Source: Dyadobacter alkalitolerans DSM 23607
GTDB taxonomy: Bacteria > Bacteroidota > Bacteroidia > Cytophagales > Spirosomataceae
NCBI RefSeq assembly: GCF_000428845.1
Contig: NZ_AUAS01000014.1
Span: 62,001 to 126,000, forward strand
Direction: 5' to 3'
DNA length: 64,000 bases
Made by a program: the position numbers and the translations under genes
Notes under the pieces: model-generated
The model's database searches: none
What the model was told of the DNA's origin: nothing
What the model saw: the letters and a program-made list of their open reading frames with translations, nothing else
Shown here: one piece after another, positions 8,088 to 16,386 of the stretch
How positions within the stretch are numbered: position 1 is the first letter of the stretch
Layout: the number at the start of each line of letters is the position of its first letter

Positions 8088-9245
8088 ATGAGTAATCGAG
8101 TCCAGATCTTCGACACAACTTTGCGAGACGGCGAGCAGGTTCCAGGCAGCCAATTAACGACAGAAGAAAAGGTTGTTGTAGCCAAGCAGCTCGAAAAACT
8201 CGGTGTAGACATTATCGAAGCCGGCTTCCCGGTTTCAAGCCCTGGAGATTTTAATTCTGTTGTCGAAATATCCAAAGCAGTGCGCGAGCCTATCATTTGC
8301 GCGCTTTCGCGGGCGGTGCCGGGCGACATTGATGCAGCTGCTAATGCATTGCAATATGCACGTCGCGGACGCATTCACACGGGCATCGGTTCTTCGGACA
8401 TTCACATTCAGCACAAATTCAATACGACACGCGAAAAGATCCTCGAAAGAGCGATTACGGCCACGAAATATGCAAAGACCAAGGTTGAGGACGTGGAGTT
8501 TTATTGCGAAGATGCAGGACGTGCGGATCTGGTTTTCCTTGCGCAACTTGTTGAAGCTGTCATTGGTGCAGGCGCGACGGTGGTGAACATTCCGGATACG
8601 ACGGGATATTGCCTTCCGGACGAGTATGGTTCCAAAATCAAATACATTTTCGAGAACGTTTCGAACATTCATAAAGCTGTTATTTCCATTCACTGCCATA
8701 ATGATCTTGGCCTTGCAACGGCGAACTCAATTGCCGGCATAAGCCAGGGCGCGCGCCAGGTGGAAGTTACAATCAATGGAATTGGTGAAAGAGCCGGAAA
8801 CACTTCTTTGGAAGAAGTTGTGATGGCATTAACCGTTCATAAGGAGCTTGGTTTGGAAACGGGAGTAAATACACAATTTATTTATCCAACGAGCCAGCTG
8901 GTTTCCAAAATGATGCGCATGCCGGTTCAAGCAAATAAGGCGATTGTAGGACGTAACGCGTTCGCACATTCATCCGGAATTCATCAGGACGGTTTCTTGA
9001 AACACCAATTGACATATGAAATCATGAACCCGCAGGATGTGGGCGTGGACAAATCAGACATCGTGCTTACAGCCCGCAGCGGTAGACATGCTTTGAAGCA
9101 CCGCCTCGAATTACTTGGATTCAGCTTCGACAAGCCAGCATTGGACGAATTGTATACAAGATTCCTTGAAGTGGCCGATTTGAAGAAGGAGGTGAACGAC
9201 GCAGATCTGGTTGATTTAGCACGTACAGCCATCCCTGTGGAATAA
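8088..9245 (+). CDS. leuA: 2-isopropylmalate synthase, short form lacking the regulatory domain
   Basis: 385 aa. It condenses acetyl-CoA with 2-oxoisovalerate, the first step of leucine synthesis. The barrel motifs are present: FDTTLRDGEQVPGSQL, HCHNDLGLATANS and NGIGERAGNTSLEEVVMAL. The protein ends after the catalytic and subdomain region, so the usual C-terminal LeuA dimerisation/allosteric domain of about 120 aa is missing; the frame ends cleanly, with no frameshift seen. Loss of direct leucine feedback would fit control by the upstream attenuator instead. It follows a promoter, leader peptide and terminator. Confidence 0.93.
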   Translation: MSNRVQIFDTTLRDGEQVPGSQLTTEEKVVVAKQLEKLGVDIIEAGFPVSSPGDFNSVVEISKAVREPIICALSRAVPGDIDAAANALQYARRGRIHTGIGSSDIHIQHKFNTTREKILERAITATKYAKTKVEDVEFYCEDAGRADLVFLAQLVEAVIGAGATVVNIPDTTGYCLPDEYGSKIKYIFENVSNIHKAVISIHCHNDLGLATANSIAGISQGARQVEVTINGIGERAGNTSLEEVVMALTVHKELGLETGVNTQFIYPTSQLVSKMMRMPVQANKAIVGRNAFAHSSGIHQDGFLKHQLTYEIMNPQDVGVDKSDIVLTARSGRHALKHRLELLGFSFDKPALDELYTRFLEVADLKKEVNDADLVDLARTAIPVE

Positions 9246-9343
9246 TTAGAAAATCATTAAAAAGCATAACCCATTGAATCTGAATTTGATGTTTTAAAGA
9301 ATTATTTGTAACATTACATATTCAATAACATCCATCAGATTGC

Positions 9344-9379
9344 AAAAAGCCCTCGGTGATTCTGACTAAGGGCTTTTTT
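9344..9379. terminator. Bidirectional terminator between leuA and purU
   Basis: Arms AAAAAGCCCT (9344-9353) and AGGGCTTTTT (9369-9378), with T runs on both strands. It serves leuA on the plus strand and purU, which ends at 9384, on the minus strand. Confidence 0.9.
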
Positions 9380-9383
9380 CTTG

Positions 9384-10217
9384 TTACAGGATAATGGTTC
9401 GGTTGCCGTGAATGAACACGCGATCATTGAAAACCAGCTTCAACGCCTTCGACAAAACGCCCTTTTCCGTGTCCCTTCCCAATGTAGCCATATCCGACGC
9501 AGTTTGCCGGTGATCCACTGATTTTACGTCTTGCGCAATGATGGGCCCTTCGTCCAGATCGTTGTTTACAAAATGCGCCGTGGCCCCAATAATTTTGACA
9601 CCACGCTCGTATGCTTGCCTGTAAGGATTAGCGCCGATAAATGCCGGAAGAAACGAATGGTGAATGTTGATGATCTTATCCGGGAATTGATTGACAAAAT
9701 TTGGCGTGATAACGCGCATGTATTTGGCCAAAACCAGATATTCCGGCCGGTAAATGTCCAGTGTTCTCAAAATAGCTTCTTCGTGCTCTTCCCGCGTGCG
9801 GTTTTCGTGGGAAATGAAGTGAAAAGGAATGCCAAATTTGCCTACGAGCGGCTGTAATGTGTTGTAATTGCTGATTACGGCCAAAATTGTGGCATCCAGC
9901 TCGTCAAATGCGTATCTGATCAAAAGTTCGCCTAAGCAATGGTGCTCCTTAGTCACCATAAGCACAATGTCCTTTTTCTTTTTAGGATTGATGCGAAGGT
10001 TCAGGCCGGCAGGCAAGTCAGATTTCAGAACGTCCATTAACTTATCAATGTCCGTCTCGCCCTCAAACTCCGTCCGCATAAAGAAATATTTGGATGGGCT
10101 TACATATTCATCATTGCGGATAATGTTCTGATTATGAGCAAAAAGGATGCGGGTAACCTGGTAAATCAAGCCCTTGTGATCGGGGCCGTCCATTAATAGG
10201 ATATGTCTTTGGATCAT
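9384..10217 (-). CDS. purU: Formyltetrahydrofolate deformylase
   Basis: 277 aa. It hydrolyses 10-formyl-THF to formate and THF, balancing one-carbon pools. An N-terminal ACT domain (HILLMDGPDHKGLIYQVTRIL) precedes the formyltransferase fold; the catalytic-region motifs INIHHSFLPAFIGANPYRQAYERGVKIIGATAHFV and LDEGPIIAQD are intact. The start is the first ATG (MIQRHILL). It stands alone, convergent with leuA and divergent from the next gene. Confidence 0.95.
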   Translation of the reverse strand: MIQRHILLMDGPDHKGLIYQVTRILFAHNQNIIRNDEYVSPSKYFFMRTEFEGETDIDKLMDVLKSDLPAGLNLRINPKKKKDIVLMVTKEHHCLGELLIRYAFDELDATILAVISNYNTLQPLVGKFGIPFHFISHENRTREEHEEAILRTLDIYRPEYLVLAKYMRVITPNFVNQFPDKIINIHHSFLPAFIGANPYRQAYERGVKIIGATAHFVNNDLDEGPIIAQDVKSVDHRQTASDMATLGRDTEKGVLSKALKLVFNDRVFIHGNRTIIL

Positions 10218-10333
10218 TCGTTTTAAACTAAATGGACTTAAAATTAGTATTTAACCCGTTATCTTTTCCAAAGGTCACGGTAACTAATCGTCTTCCAGGC
10301 CTGTTTCAATAATTGACAAAGATATTTACCAAT

Positions 10334-10819
10334 ATGGCAGAAGAACTAATAGTACCCACAAGCACAGACAGAGCGACGGTTTACAGAGCCCTGTTTCCAC
10401 AAATTGAAGCATTAGTAACAACAGAAAGTGACCTCATCGCCAATCTGGCTAATGTTGCTGCGGCGTTGAAGGAAGCATTCGGCTTCTTTTGGGTTGGATT
10501 TTATATCGTAAAAGAAGGCCAATTAGTGCTCGGGCCATTTCAGGGCCCGATCGCCTGCACGCGCATTGCATTCGACAAGGGTGTTTGCGGAGCCAGTTAC
10601 TCCCAGAAAAAAACATTAATAGTGCCTGACGTTGAAGAATTCCCGGGCCACATTGCCTGTAATTCCGCTTCCAAATCAGAGATCGTTTTACCCGTTTTTC
10701 ACCGGAATGGAACTGTGGCTATGGTGCTGGATGTGGATAGTGATGAATTAAATGATTTCAGTGAGGTCGATGCCGAAGAATTAGGCAAGATTATCAGACT
10801 TATCGAGCGAAAACTATAA
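10334..10819 (+). CDS. msrC: GAF-domain free methionine-(R)-sulfoxide reductase
   Basis: 161 aa from the ATG at 10334; the frame also opens at a TTG at 10313. It is a stand-alone GAF domain with the three conserved cysteines of the fRMsr family: in GPIACTRI, in KGVCGASY and in GHIACNSASKSEIV. The family reduces free Met-R-sulfoxide in the cytoplasm through a thiol relay. The flanking segments ANVAAALKEAFGFFWVGFY and AMVLDVDSDELNDF are also typical. It is monocistronic with its own terminator. Confidence 0.92.
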   Translation: MAEELIVPTSTDRATVYRALFPQIEALVTTESDLIANLANVAAALKEAFGFFWVGFYIVKEGQLVLGPFQGPIACTRIAFDKGVCGASYSQKKTLIVPDVEEFPGHIACNSASKSEIVLPVFHRNGTVAMVLDVDSDELNDFSEVDAEELGKIIRLIERKL

Positions 10820-10831
10820 TTGATTTAAAGC

Positions 10832-10867
10832 AAAAAGCCCTGCTACGGTCTCGTAACAGGGCTTTTT
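10832..10867. terminator. Bidirectional terminator
   Basis: Arms AAAAAGCCCTG (10832-10842) and CAGGGCTTTTT (10857-10867), with an inner TACG/CGTA extension, sit between the msrC stop and the convergent gene ending at 10882. Confidence 0.92.
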
Positions 10868-10881
10868 GTATGGTCTTTGGC

Positions 10882-11178
10882 CTAGTTCAAAGAAAACATC
10901 GGCAACCTCAGTGCAACCACATTGTTGAACATGAGTTTGGAAATTTTTGGATCCATATAATCAATCAGCGGGAATTCAGACACAAGTGACATTACTTCAA
11001 ACTCGCTGTCTGCTCTTACCACGCACCAAAGTCTGGAGTAATCTTCCGAAAGGGCATAGGACATCAGCCGTCCCTGCTCCATCATTTCATTAATCTTTTT
11101 TCTTTGAGCAGGTATTTTCGCTGTAAAATCTTCCGACATAACAGCCGGAAGTTGAATTTCAACCATGTATTGGCTCAT
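10882..11178 (-). CDS. Small protein resembling muconolactone isomerase (dimeric alpha/beta fold)
   Basis: 98 aa with no signal peptide. The pattern YMVEIQLP - helix (FTAKIPAQRKKINEMMEQGRLMSYALS) - strand (RLWCVVRADSEFEVMSLVSEFPL) - strand resembles the ferredoxin-like fold of muconolactone delta-isomerase and YCII-type proteins. No catalytic residues are diagnostic and there is no aromatic-degradation gene nearby, so the enzyme name should not be transferred. It is a common conserved hypothetical in Bacteroidota. A second ATG lies four codons in. Confidence 0.7.
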   Translation of the reverse strand: MSQYMVEIQLPAVMSEDFTAKIPAQRKKINEMMEQGRLMSYALSEDYSRLWCVVRADSEFEVMSLVSEFPLIDYMDPKISKLMFNNVVALRLPMFSLN

Positions 11179-11396
11179 AGGTGATAGAAGTTAGGTGTAC
11201 AGAAATACCTTAGCGTTTACTTCACTTGTAATAAAAGGATATGTATCAATGATTAGTTCCTGCATGTAATGTAGCAAACATTATCAAAAAACCTTTTTTA
11301 CTTTTTCCAACCATTTCAATGTGCATCGTGTCAAACCTAATACGAATTGCCCTGGTCAGAATTGTGCAATGCGTTAGCCATGAAGCAGTATTCATC

Positions 11397-11404
11397 TATC
11401 TTTG
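11397..11404 (+). promoter_or_regulatory. -7 box upstream of the ECF sigma gene
   Basis: TATCTTTG matches TAnnTTTG exactly, 57 bases before the sigma factor ATG. No TTTG lies at the expected 19-base spacing upstream, so the -33 half is weak. The 283-bp gap from 11179 holds no other feature I can support. Confidence 0.4.
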
Positions 11405-11461
11405 GGATAGCGGTGCTGATTTTTATAACAATAAACCGAACGAAGCACCCCTAAACTTCGG

Positions 11462-12031
11462 ATGACCTTTAACGAACAGGAATTAGTGCAAGGCTGCAAG
11501 CAGCGCAACCGGTCTGCCCAAAGACAACTTTATGATGTCTTCGGGGGCAAGCTGTTTGCTATATGCCTGCGTTACACTAAAAACCGGACTGATGCTGAGG
11601 ATGTTTTACAGGATGCTTTTATTAAAATTTATGAAAATATAGATTCATTCAGAAACGATAGTCCATTAGAGTATTGGCTCCGTTCTGTAGTAGTGAACAC
11701 AGCATTGAACCATCTGAGGCAGCAGAAATATCTGAAAGACCTCGATGACATTGATTTATACCATAATGGCATTGCTGATAGGGAAGTAACATTGGGGGAT
11801 TTTCAGTTGAAACAACTTTTGGAAGTCATAAAAGAGTTGCCAACCGGATGTCAGACCATATTTAACCTGTATGCCATTGAAGGTTATCAGCACAATGAAA
11901 TAGCCCAAAAGCTGGGCATATCAGAAGGAACCTCAAAGTCGCAATATGCGCGGGCGAGAGGGCTTCTTCAACAAAAATTGAACAAAGAAAAAAGATTTAA
12001 TGATGGATCCGTCCGAGATAAACAACTTTGA
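11462..12031 (+). CDS. ECF-type RNA polymerase sigma factor
   Basis: 189 aa. Region 2 is LYDVFGGKLFAICLRYTKNRTDAEDVLQDAFIKIYENIDSF; region 4 is LPTGCQTIFNLYAIEGYQHNEIAQKLGISEGTSKSQYARARGLL, which includes the helix-turn-helix. No regions 1 or 3 are present, so it is an extracytoplasmic-function sigma of the kind abundant in Bacteroidota. Its last 32 bases overlap the next gene, implying translational coupling to a membrane partner that probably restrains it. Confidence 0.93.
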   Translation: MTFNEQELVQGCKQRNRSAQRQLYDVFGGKLFAICLRYTKNRTDAEDVLQDAFIKIYENIDSFRNDSPLEYWLRSVVVNTALNHLRQQKYLKDLDDIDLYHNGIADREVTLGDFQLKQLLEVIKELPTGCQTIFNLYAIEGYQHNEIAQKLGISEGTSKSQYARARGLLQQKLNKEKRFNDGSVRDKQL

Positions 12032-13559
12032 AGATCAGTGGCGAAAGGCTTTGAAAGAAGCCTCCGAGGCTCCTCCTCAATCAGTTTGGGAGGGCATAGA
12101 AGCGCGTCTCGATCAGCAGGATAAAGGAATGATATTGCCGCTTTGGTGGCAGTCATCGAAGATATGGTATGCCGCAGCCTCTATTGTAGCACTGTTGCTG
12201 GTAGGCGGTGGGATTTGGTATTCCAATTCAGGAATGAGCGAAAATAAAATCAATACTGAAATTGCTGCCAAACAAAATGCAAAAGAGACTGTAACGACTG
12301 ACAAGCAGACGCCGGAGGCTGGAACAGGAGAGGCTGAAACAAGCGCAGATGCAAAAGCCAATCCACAAGCCGAGACAAGTGCTCCAACTGAGAAAAGTCA
12401 ACAAACTGAAACAAGCGCAGATGCCGGTCAAGAGCAACTGGCAGTTGTGAAAAGCAAGAAGGGAAGCTCAACAGCTATTCGTAAGCCTGCCATCAGCAAT
12501 GCAAATCAGACATTAGCATTTGAAAGATCGACAGAAAGCGCCGCTTCGACGTCAGCCGAAAAACCAGCTTTTACGGACACTAAGACACCGGCGGCTTCGG
12601 TCATAGATAACAATGCAGGCGTTGCTAATGGTGTGGCAGATGTTGCTAATGCTCCGGCAAATGTTGCGAATGCTCCGGCCGAATCCACAATGGCGCTCGC
12701 ATTATTGCCTACAACGCCTTACAGCGACCTGGACATTCACATGCAGAAGCGCTATGTGTTTTTCCAGCCTGACGTTATCAAGGAAGAGCCTCTTGCACCA
12801 GCAAAACAAACCGAATATTACGCTGGGCTAAGCCTTATGCCGGCTTCTTTCAATCCTAATCTTACTATAAAGGAAGCCCCTGTGGGCTTTTCAGGACAAT
12901 CATTATCCATGCGGAGAGCTGTTTCCGGAACGAGCGAAGCAGGTGCCTCTTATGCCGTACAAACACAAGGTGGGATGAAAATTTCCAAGCATTGGTCCCT
13001 GGAAATGGGTGTGAGTTATCTGAAAGGCAATTCGACTTATGAAGGCGGCGGCTATGTTTTGAATGCATTCAGCAACAAGTCTGCGAATGTTTTGGAGAAT
13101 GCCTATGCAGGCGTAGCGCCGGGTTATGCAGGATTGAATGGGGATAAAGCCGCGGATTTTGTTAATAACGGCGCACTTTATATTGATGTGGACAAAGCAG
13201 TAAGTAACAATTATCAATATTTGCAGCTGCCCGTCCAGGCCGGATTTACGATTTATCCGGAGAAAAAGTTTAACGCTTCTATTTTGGGCGGTATGATGGC
13301 TAATTTCTTCCTCAGCAATGAGCTGGAATCAGCGTCAGGTGAAATTATCACTACCAAGGCCAGCGATGAGATTTACAGAAGCATGAACTGGGCAGCCACA
13401 ACCGGCCTGCGGTTTAATTACAGGCTTTCCCCGCGCTGGAATGCAAACCTGACTGGGTCGTACCAGAAATCGGTAACCTCTGGTTTCCGGTCTACGCAGA
13501 GCTTGGATTCACGCCCGTATCTGTACGGCGTTTCATGGGGAATGCGCTATTCTTTTTGA
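12000..13559 (+). CDS. Anti-sigma-like membrane protein with C-terminal outer-membrane-type beta-barrel
   Basis: 519 aa. A cytoplasmic segment of about 50 aa (FEDQWRKALKEASEAPPQSVW) precedes one transmembrane helix at about 54-74. Residues 75-240 form a low-complexity linker rich in Ala, Thr, Glu and Asn with short repeats (ETSADA twice, NAPA twice). From about residue 265 to the final Phe the sequence alternates in the manner of a porin-type barrel (SLMPASFNP..., MGVSYLKGNSTY, TGLRFNYRLSPRWNANLTGSYQ). The 32-base overlap with the sigma gene supports an anti-sigma role for the N-terminus. How one chain could serve both membranes is unclear. ATGs at 12000 and 12003 are both possible. Confidence 0.75.
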   Translation: MMDPSEINNFEDQWRKALKEASEAPPQSVWEGIEARLDQQDKGMILPLWWQSSKIWYAAASIVALLLVGGGIWYSNSGMSENKINTEIAAKQNAKETVTTDKQTPEAGTGEAETSADAKANPQAETSAPTEKSQQTETSADAGQEQLAVVKSKKGSSTAIRKPAISNANQTLAFERSTESAASTSAEKPAFTDTKTPAASVIDNNAGVANGVADVANAPANVANAPAESTMALALLPTTPYSDLDIHMQKRYVFFQPDVIKEEPLAPAKQTEYYAGLSLMPASFNPNLTIKEAPVGFSGQSLSMRRAVSGTSEAGASYAVQTQGGMKISKHWSLEMGVSYLKGNSTYEGGGYVLNAFSNKSANVLENAYAGVAPGYAGLNGDKAADFVNNGALYIDVDKAVSNNYQYLQLPVQAGFTIYPEKKFNASILGGMMANFFLSNELESASGEIITTKASDEIYRSMNWAATTGLRFNYRLSPRWNANLTGSYQKSVTSGFRSTQSLDSRPYLYGVSWGMRYSF

Positions 13560-13637
13560 AATAAATCCAAATCAGTTCCAACCATTTTTTGATTTTGAGT
13601 TTCTAGGATAATGTAGATTAAAAACAATCTATTAGCC

Positions 13638-14873
13638 ATGAACAAGATTCTTAAAACATTACTAATCCCAGGAATCATTGCCGGTACGATCATCAGTTGT
13701 ACCAATGACAATCCGGGTCCGGATAATTTACCGGACCCGATTTATCCGGTTCAGGTTCCGTCCCGCATTTCAGCAGGGACAAATGAATTTTCATTTCAAT
13801 TCTTTCACACCTTACAGCAGACAGAGGCTTCGGACAAAAACCTGTTCGTATCACCGCTGAGCCTGCATATGGCATTGGGCATGCTGCTCAATGGCGCCGA
13901 GAAGGAAACAGCCGACGAAATACTGAAAAGCCTGCAAATGGAAGGCGTTTCGCTCACAGATCTTAATAATGCTTACAAAACGCTGCTGAACGATCTGCCC
14001 ATTGCAGATTCGAAAGTGAGCCTTGGCCTGGCAAATTCCCTTTGGTATAAAAGCGGTTTTAATGTACAGCCCGACTTTCAATCTGTTTTGAAGAATTCCT
14101 TCAATGCAGAGGCAACCGGTCTTCCGTTCGATGATGCAGCCAAAGACAAGATTAACCAATGGGCAAGCGACAAAACGAATGGTAAGATCAAAAAAGTGAT
14201 AGAAGAGATCAAGCCTGAGCACGTCATGTTCCTGCTGAACGCATTGTATTTCAAAGGAGACTGGAAATATCAGTTTGACGCCAAGAATACCAGAGAAGAA
14301 ACATTTAAGCTGGAAAACGGAAGCGGTAAGCCAGTTAAAATGATGTTTACCAAATCAAAATTTAAAACAACCAGCACCGAAACTTATTCGGCGGTCCAGC
14401 TTCCTTATGGAAACGGGCAGTACAATATGACATTACTCGTTCCGAGAGGACAAAATACGGTGGATAAAATGCTCACAAGCTTCAGTGCAAGCGACTGGGA
14501 CCGGATTCGCACAGGAATGCCGGAAGCGAACATTGAGGTAGGCTTACCCAGGTTTACATTAGAATATTCGGCGCAGCTGAAAGAAACTTTGAAAGAAATG
14601 GGCATTCAAAAAGCATTTACTACCGAGGCCGAACTGGGCAAAATAAATCCGAAAGCGGACCTGTTTGTGGATTTCGTGAAGCAAGACGCCTACTTAGGCG
14701 TTGATGAAAAAGGAACAGAAGCTGCGGCGGTGACTTCGATCGGCGTGGGCCTTACATCAGTTGGCCCGAACCAACAGGTGCTTTGTGATCGTCCGTTTGC
14801 ATTGATCATCAGCGAAAATACATCGAATACGATACTTTTCATGGGCAGGATCAAGAACCCGGAAAGCAAATAG
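13638..14873 (+). CDS. Serpin-family protease inhibitor, lipoprotein
   Basis: 411 aa. A signal peptide with lipobox (TIISC, Cys about 21) predicts a lipid anchor. The serpin fold is recognisable throughout: NLFVSPLSLHMALGMLLNGA, VMFLLNALYFKGDWKYQFDA, and DRPFALIISENTSNTILFMGRI at the end. The reactive-loop hinge EKGTEAAAVTS has the small residues needed for loop insertion, so it should be inhibitory. Counting 17 residues from the P17 Glu places P1-P1' near Thr-Ser in GVGLTSVGP, suggesting an elastase- or chymotrypsin-like target. It follows the sigma/anti-sigma pair after 78 bp. Confidence 0.92.
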   Translation: MNKILKTLLIPGIIAGTIISCTNDNPGPDNLPDPIYPVQVPSRISAGTNEFSFQFFHTLQQTEASDKNLFVSPLSLHMALGMLLNGAEKETADEILKSLQMEGVSLTDLNNAYKTLLNDLPIADSKVSLGLANSLWYKSGFNVQPDFQSVLKNSFNAEATGLPFDDAAKDKINQWASDKTNGKIKKVIEEIKPEHVMFLLNALYFKGDWKYQFDAKNTREETFKLENGSGKPVKMMFTKSKFKTTSTETYSAVQLPYGNGQYNMTLLVPRGQNTVDKMLTSFSASDWDRIRTGMPEANIEVGLPRFTLEYSAQLKETLKEMGIQKAFTTEAELGKINPKADLFVDFVKQDAYLGVDEKGTEAAAVTSIGVGLTSVGPNQQVLCDRPFALIISENTSNTILFMGRIKNPESK

Positions 14874-14907
14874 CAGGGTCTTTCAGCTATTAAGATATTT
14901 AAGATAA

Positions 14908-14932
14908 AAAATGCCGGTAGTCCTGGCATTTT
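14908..14932 (+). terminator. First terminator after the serpin gene
   Basis: Arms AAAATGCC (14908-14915) and GGCATTTT (14925-14932) with a 9-base loop. Confidence 0.75.
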
Positions 14933-14943
14933 CGGGGTGCGTT

Positions 14944-14980
14944 ATCGTCCGGAGGCCTTGCTTTCGGACGATTTTGTTTT
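14944..14980 (+). terminator. Second, stronger terminator after the serpin gene
   Basis: Arms ATCGTCCG (14944-14951) and CGGACGAT (14965-14972) are followed by TTTGTTTT. It lies 11 bases after the first hairpin, giving a tandem arrangement that should fully insulate the serpin from the next gene. Confidence 0.82.
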
Positions 14981-15066
14981 GTATTACAACCAATTACAAA
15001 ATCAGCGTGTCATGCAATAAGTTAAGTTTAAATGTAATTATTGCTGGCCTCTATAATCTAACTGCT

Positions 15067-16362
15067 ATGAAACCTAATCCTTTACTCTTGTTATTATTTC
15101 TTGCTGCAATGTGCTGGTCATGCAACGACCAATGCAAGGAAACGCGTATTACCAGGCGTTTTACCAATGTTACACACTCTCTTTTGGAGCTGCGGACCAT
15201 GGTTAAGAACGAATCACCGAGAGCGCTGGAACGGCCGGGTAAAATGTACATTAAGGGCGATTATCTTTTTGTAAATGAGATCAAATCAGGCATTCACATC
15301 ATCAATAACAAAGACAAATCGCACCCCGAATTTATAACCTTCATTCGTATCCCGGGAAACGGTGATATGGCTGTTCGTGACAACATTCTGTATGCCGACA
15401 GTTTTTCGGATCTCCTCGCGATTGACATTAGCGACCCTGCGAATCCAAAAGAAATGCAACGGATTAAAAATGTGTTCAAAAACGGCCTTTTCGATGGGGG
15501 CACCTGGACATTAAACGAAACAACAGGCGCTATCAACGATCAGAATGTAGATTTTGTCACTGAAACGGTGACTGTAAATTGCGAGGAAGGTGTAAATCCC
15601 GGCTGGTGGGGCGGATGGATGAATGACACCTTTGCCCAGTCTTCGTTTTCCGGAGCATCGTCATCGTCATCGGCGCCCAGTTCTGGCGGAAGCAGCGGGA
15701 AAGCAGGCTCTATGGCGCGGTTTGCGCTGCATCAGAACTTCCTTTATACAGTGACGCAAAACAGCCTGCATCTTTTTGACGTTGCTATCCCCTCGAAACC
15801 AAAAGACTTCTCAACCATAAACTTCGGATGGGGCATTGAGACCATTTTCCCGCACGACAACAAGCTTTTCATCGGCTCCAACACCGGAATGTTCATTTTT
15901 GACAACAGCAATCCGGCCGAGCCAAAACAACTCTCCACATTCCAGCATGGCCGCGCGTGCGATCCGGTGGTGGTGCAGGATAACATTGCCTATGTAACGA
16001 TCAGGACCGGAACATTTTGCCAGGGATCGCAGAATCAGCTGGACCTTGTAGATGTAAGCAATCCTTCCTCGCCGCAGCTTATCAAAAGCTATCAAATGGA
16101 AAATCCGCATGGTTTGAGCATTGACTCGCCCATATTGTTCCTTTGCGAAGGCAAGCATGGGCTTAAAGTTTTTGATGTAAAGGATAAATTCAAAATCGAC
16201 AAAAATCTGCTCGCTCACTTCAAGGATATGGACGCCTTTGATGTGATCTCATTGGGAAAAACATTGCTGCTAATCGGAAAGGACGGGTTTTATCAATACG
16301 ATTCCAGCAATCCGAAGGATCTGCGAATGCTTAGTAAAATTCCGGTCGGCAAAGCGATCTAG
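15067..16362 (+). CDS. LVIVD-repeat beta-propeller lipoprotein
   Basis: 431 aa from the ATG at 15067. The frame extends to 14911 but runs through both terminators, so the long form is rejected. An N-terminal signal peptide ends in a Cys (about residue 19, MCWSC), though the lipobox is not ideal. Repeated propeller blades of the LVIVD type are visible: LLAIDISDPANPKEMQRI, LHLFDVAIPSKPKDFSTI, MFIFDNSNPAEPKQLSTF, LDLVDVSNPSSPQLIKSY and LKVFDVKDKF. A Ser/Gly-rich insert (around residues 195-220) interrupts the repeats and is probably a flexible surface loop. Function is unknown; such proteins are usually exported. Confidence 0.85.
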   Translation: MKPNPLLLLLFLAAMCWSCNDQCKETRITRRFTNVTHSLLELRTMVKNESPRALERPGKMYIKGDYLFVNEIKSGIHIINNKDKSHPEFITFIRIPGNGDMAVRDNILYADSFSDLLAIDISDPANPKEMQRIKNVFKNGLFDGGTWTLNETTGAINDQNVDFVTETVTVNCEEGVNPGWWGGWMNDTFAQSSFSGASSSSSAPSSGGSSGKAGSMARFALHQNFLYTVTQNSLHLFDVAIPSKPKDFSTINFGWGIETIFPHDNKLFIGSNTGMFIFDNSNPAEPKQLSTFQHGRACDPVVVQDNIAYVTIRTGTFCQGSQNQLDLVDVSNPSSPQLIKSYQMENPHGLSIDSPILFLCEGKHGLKVFDVKDKFKIDKNLLAHFKDMDAFDVISLGKTLLLIGKDGFYQYDSSNPKDLRMLSKIPVGKAI

Positions 16363-16386
16363 GCATTCCTCCTCAAAACGATCCTG

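Noticed and set aside
12228..12688. Several open frames on the minus strand inside the anti-sigma gene
   Set aside because: They are shadows of the repetitive linker in the coding strand.
14911..15066. Long form of the LVIVD protein
   Set aside because: The extra 52 codons run through two terminators and remove the signal peptide from the N-terminus.
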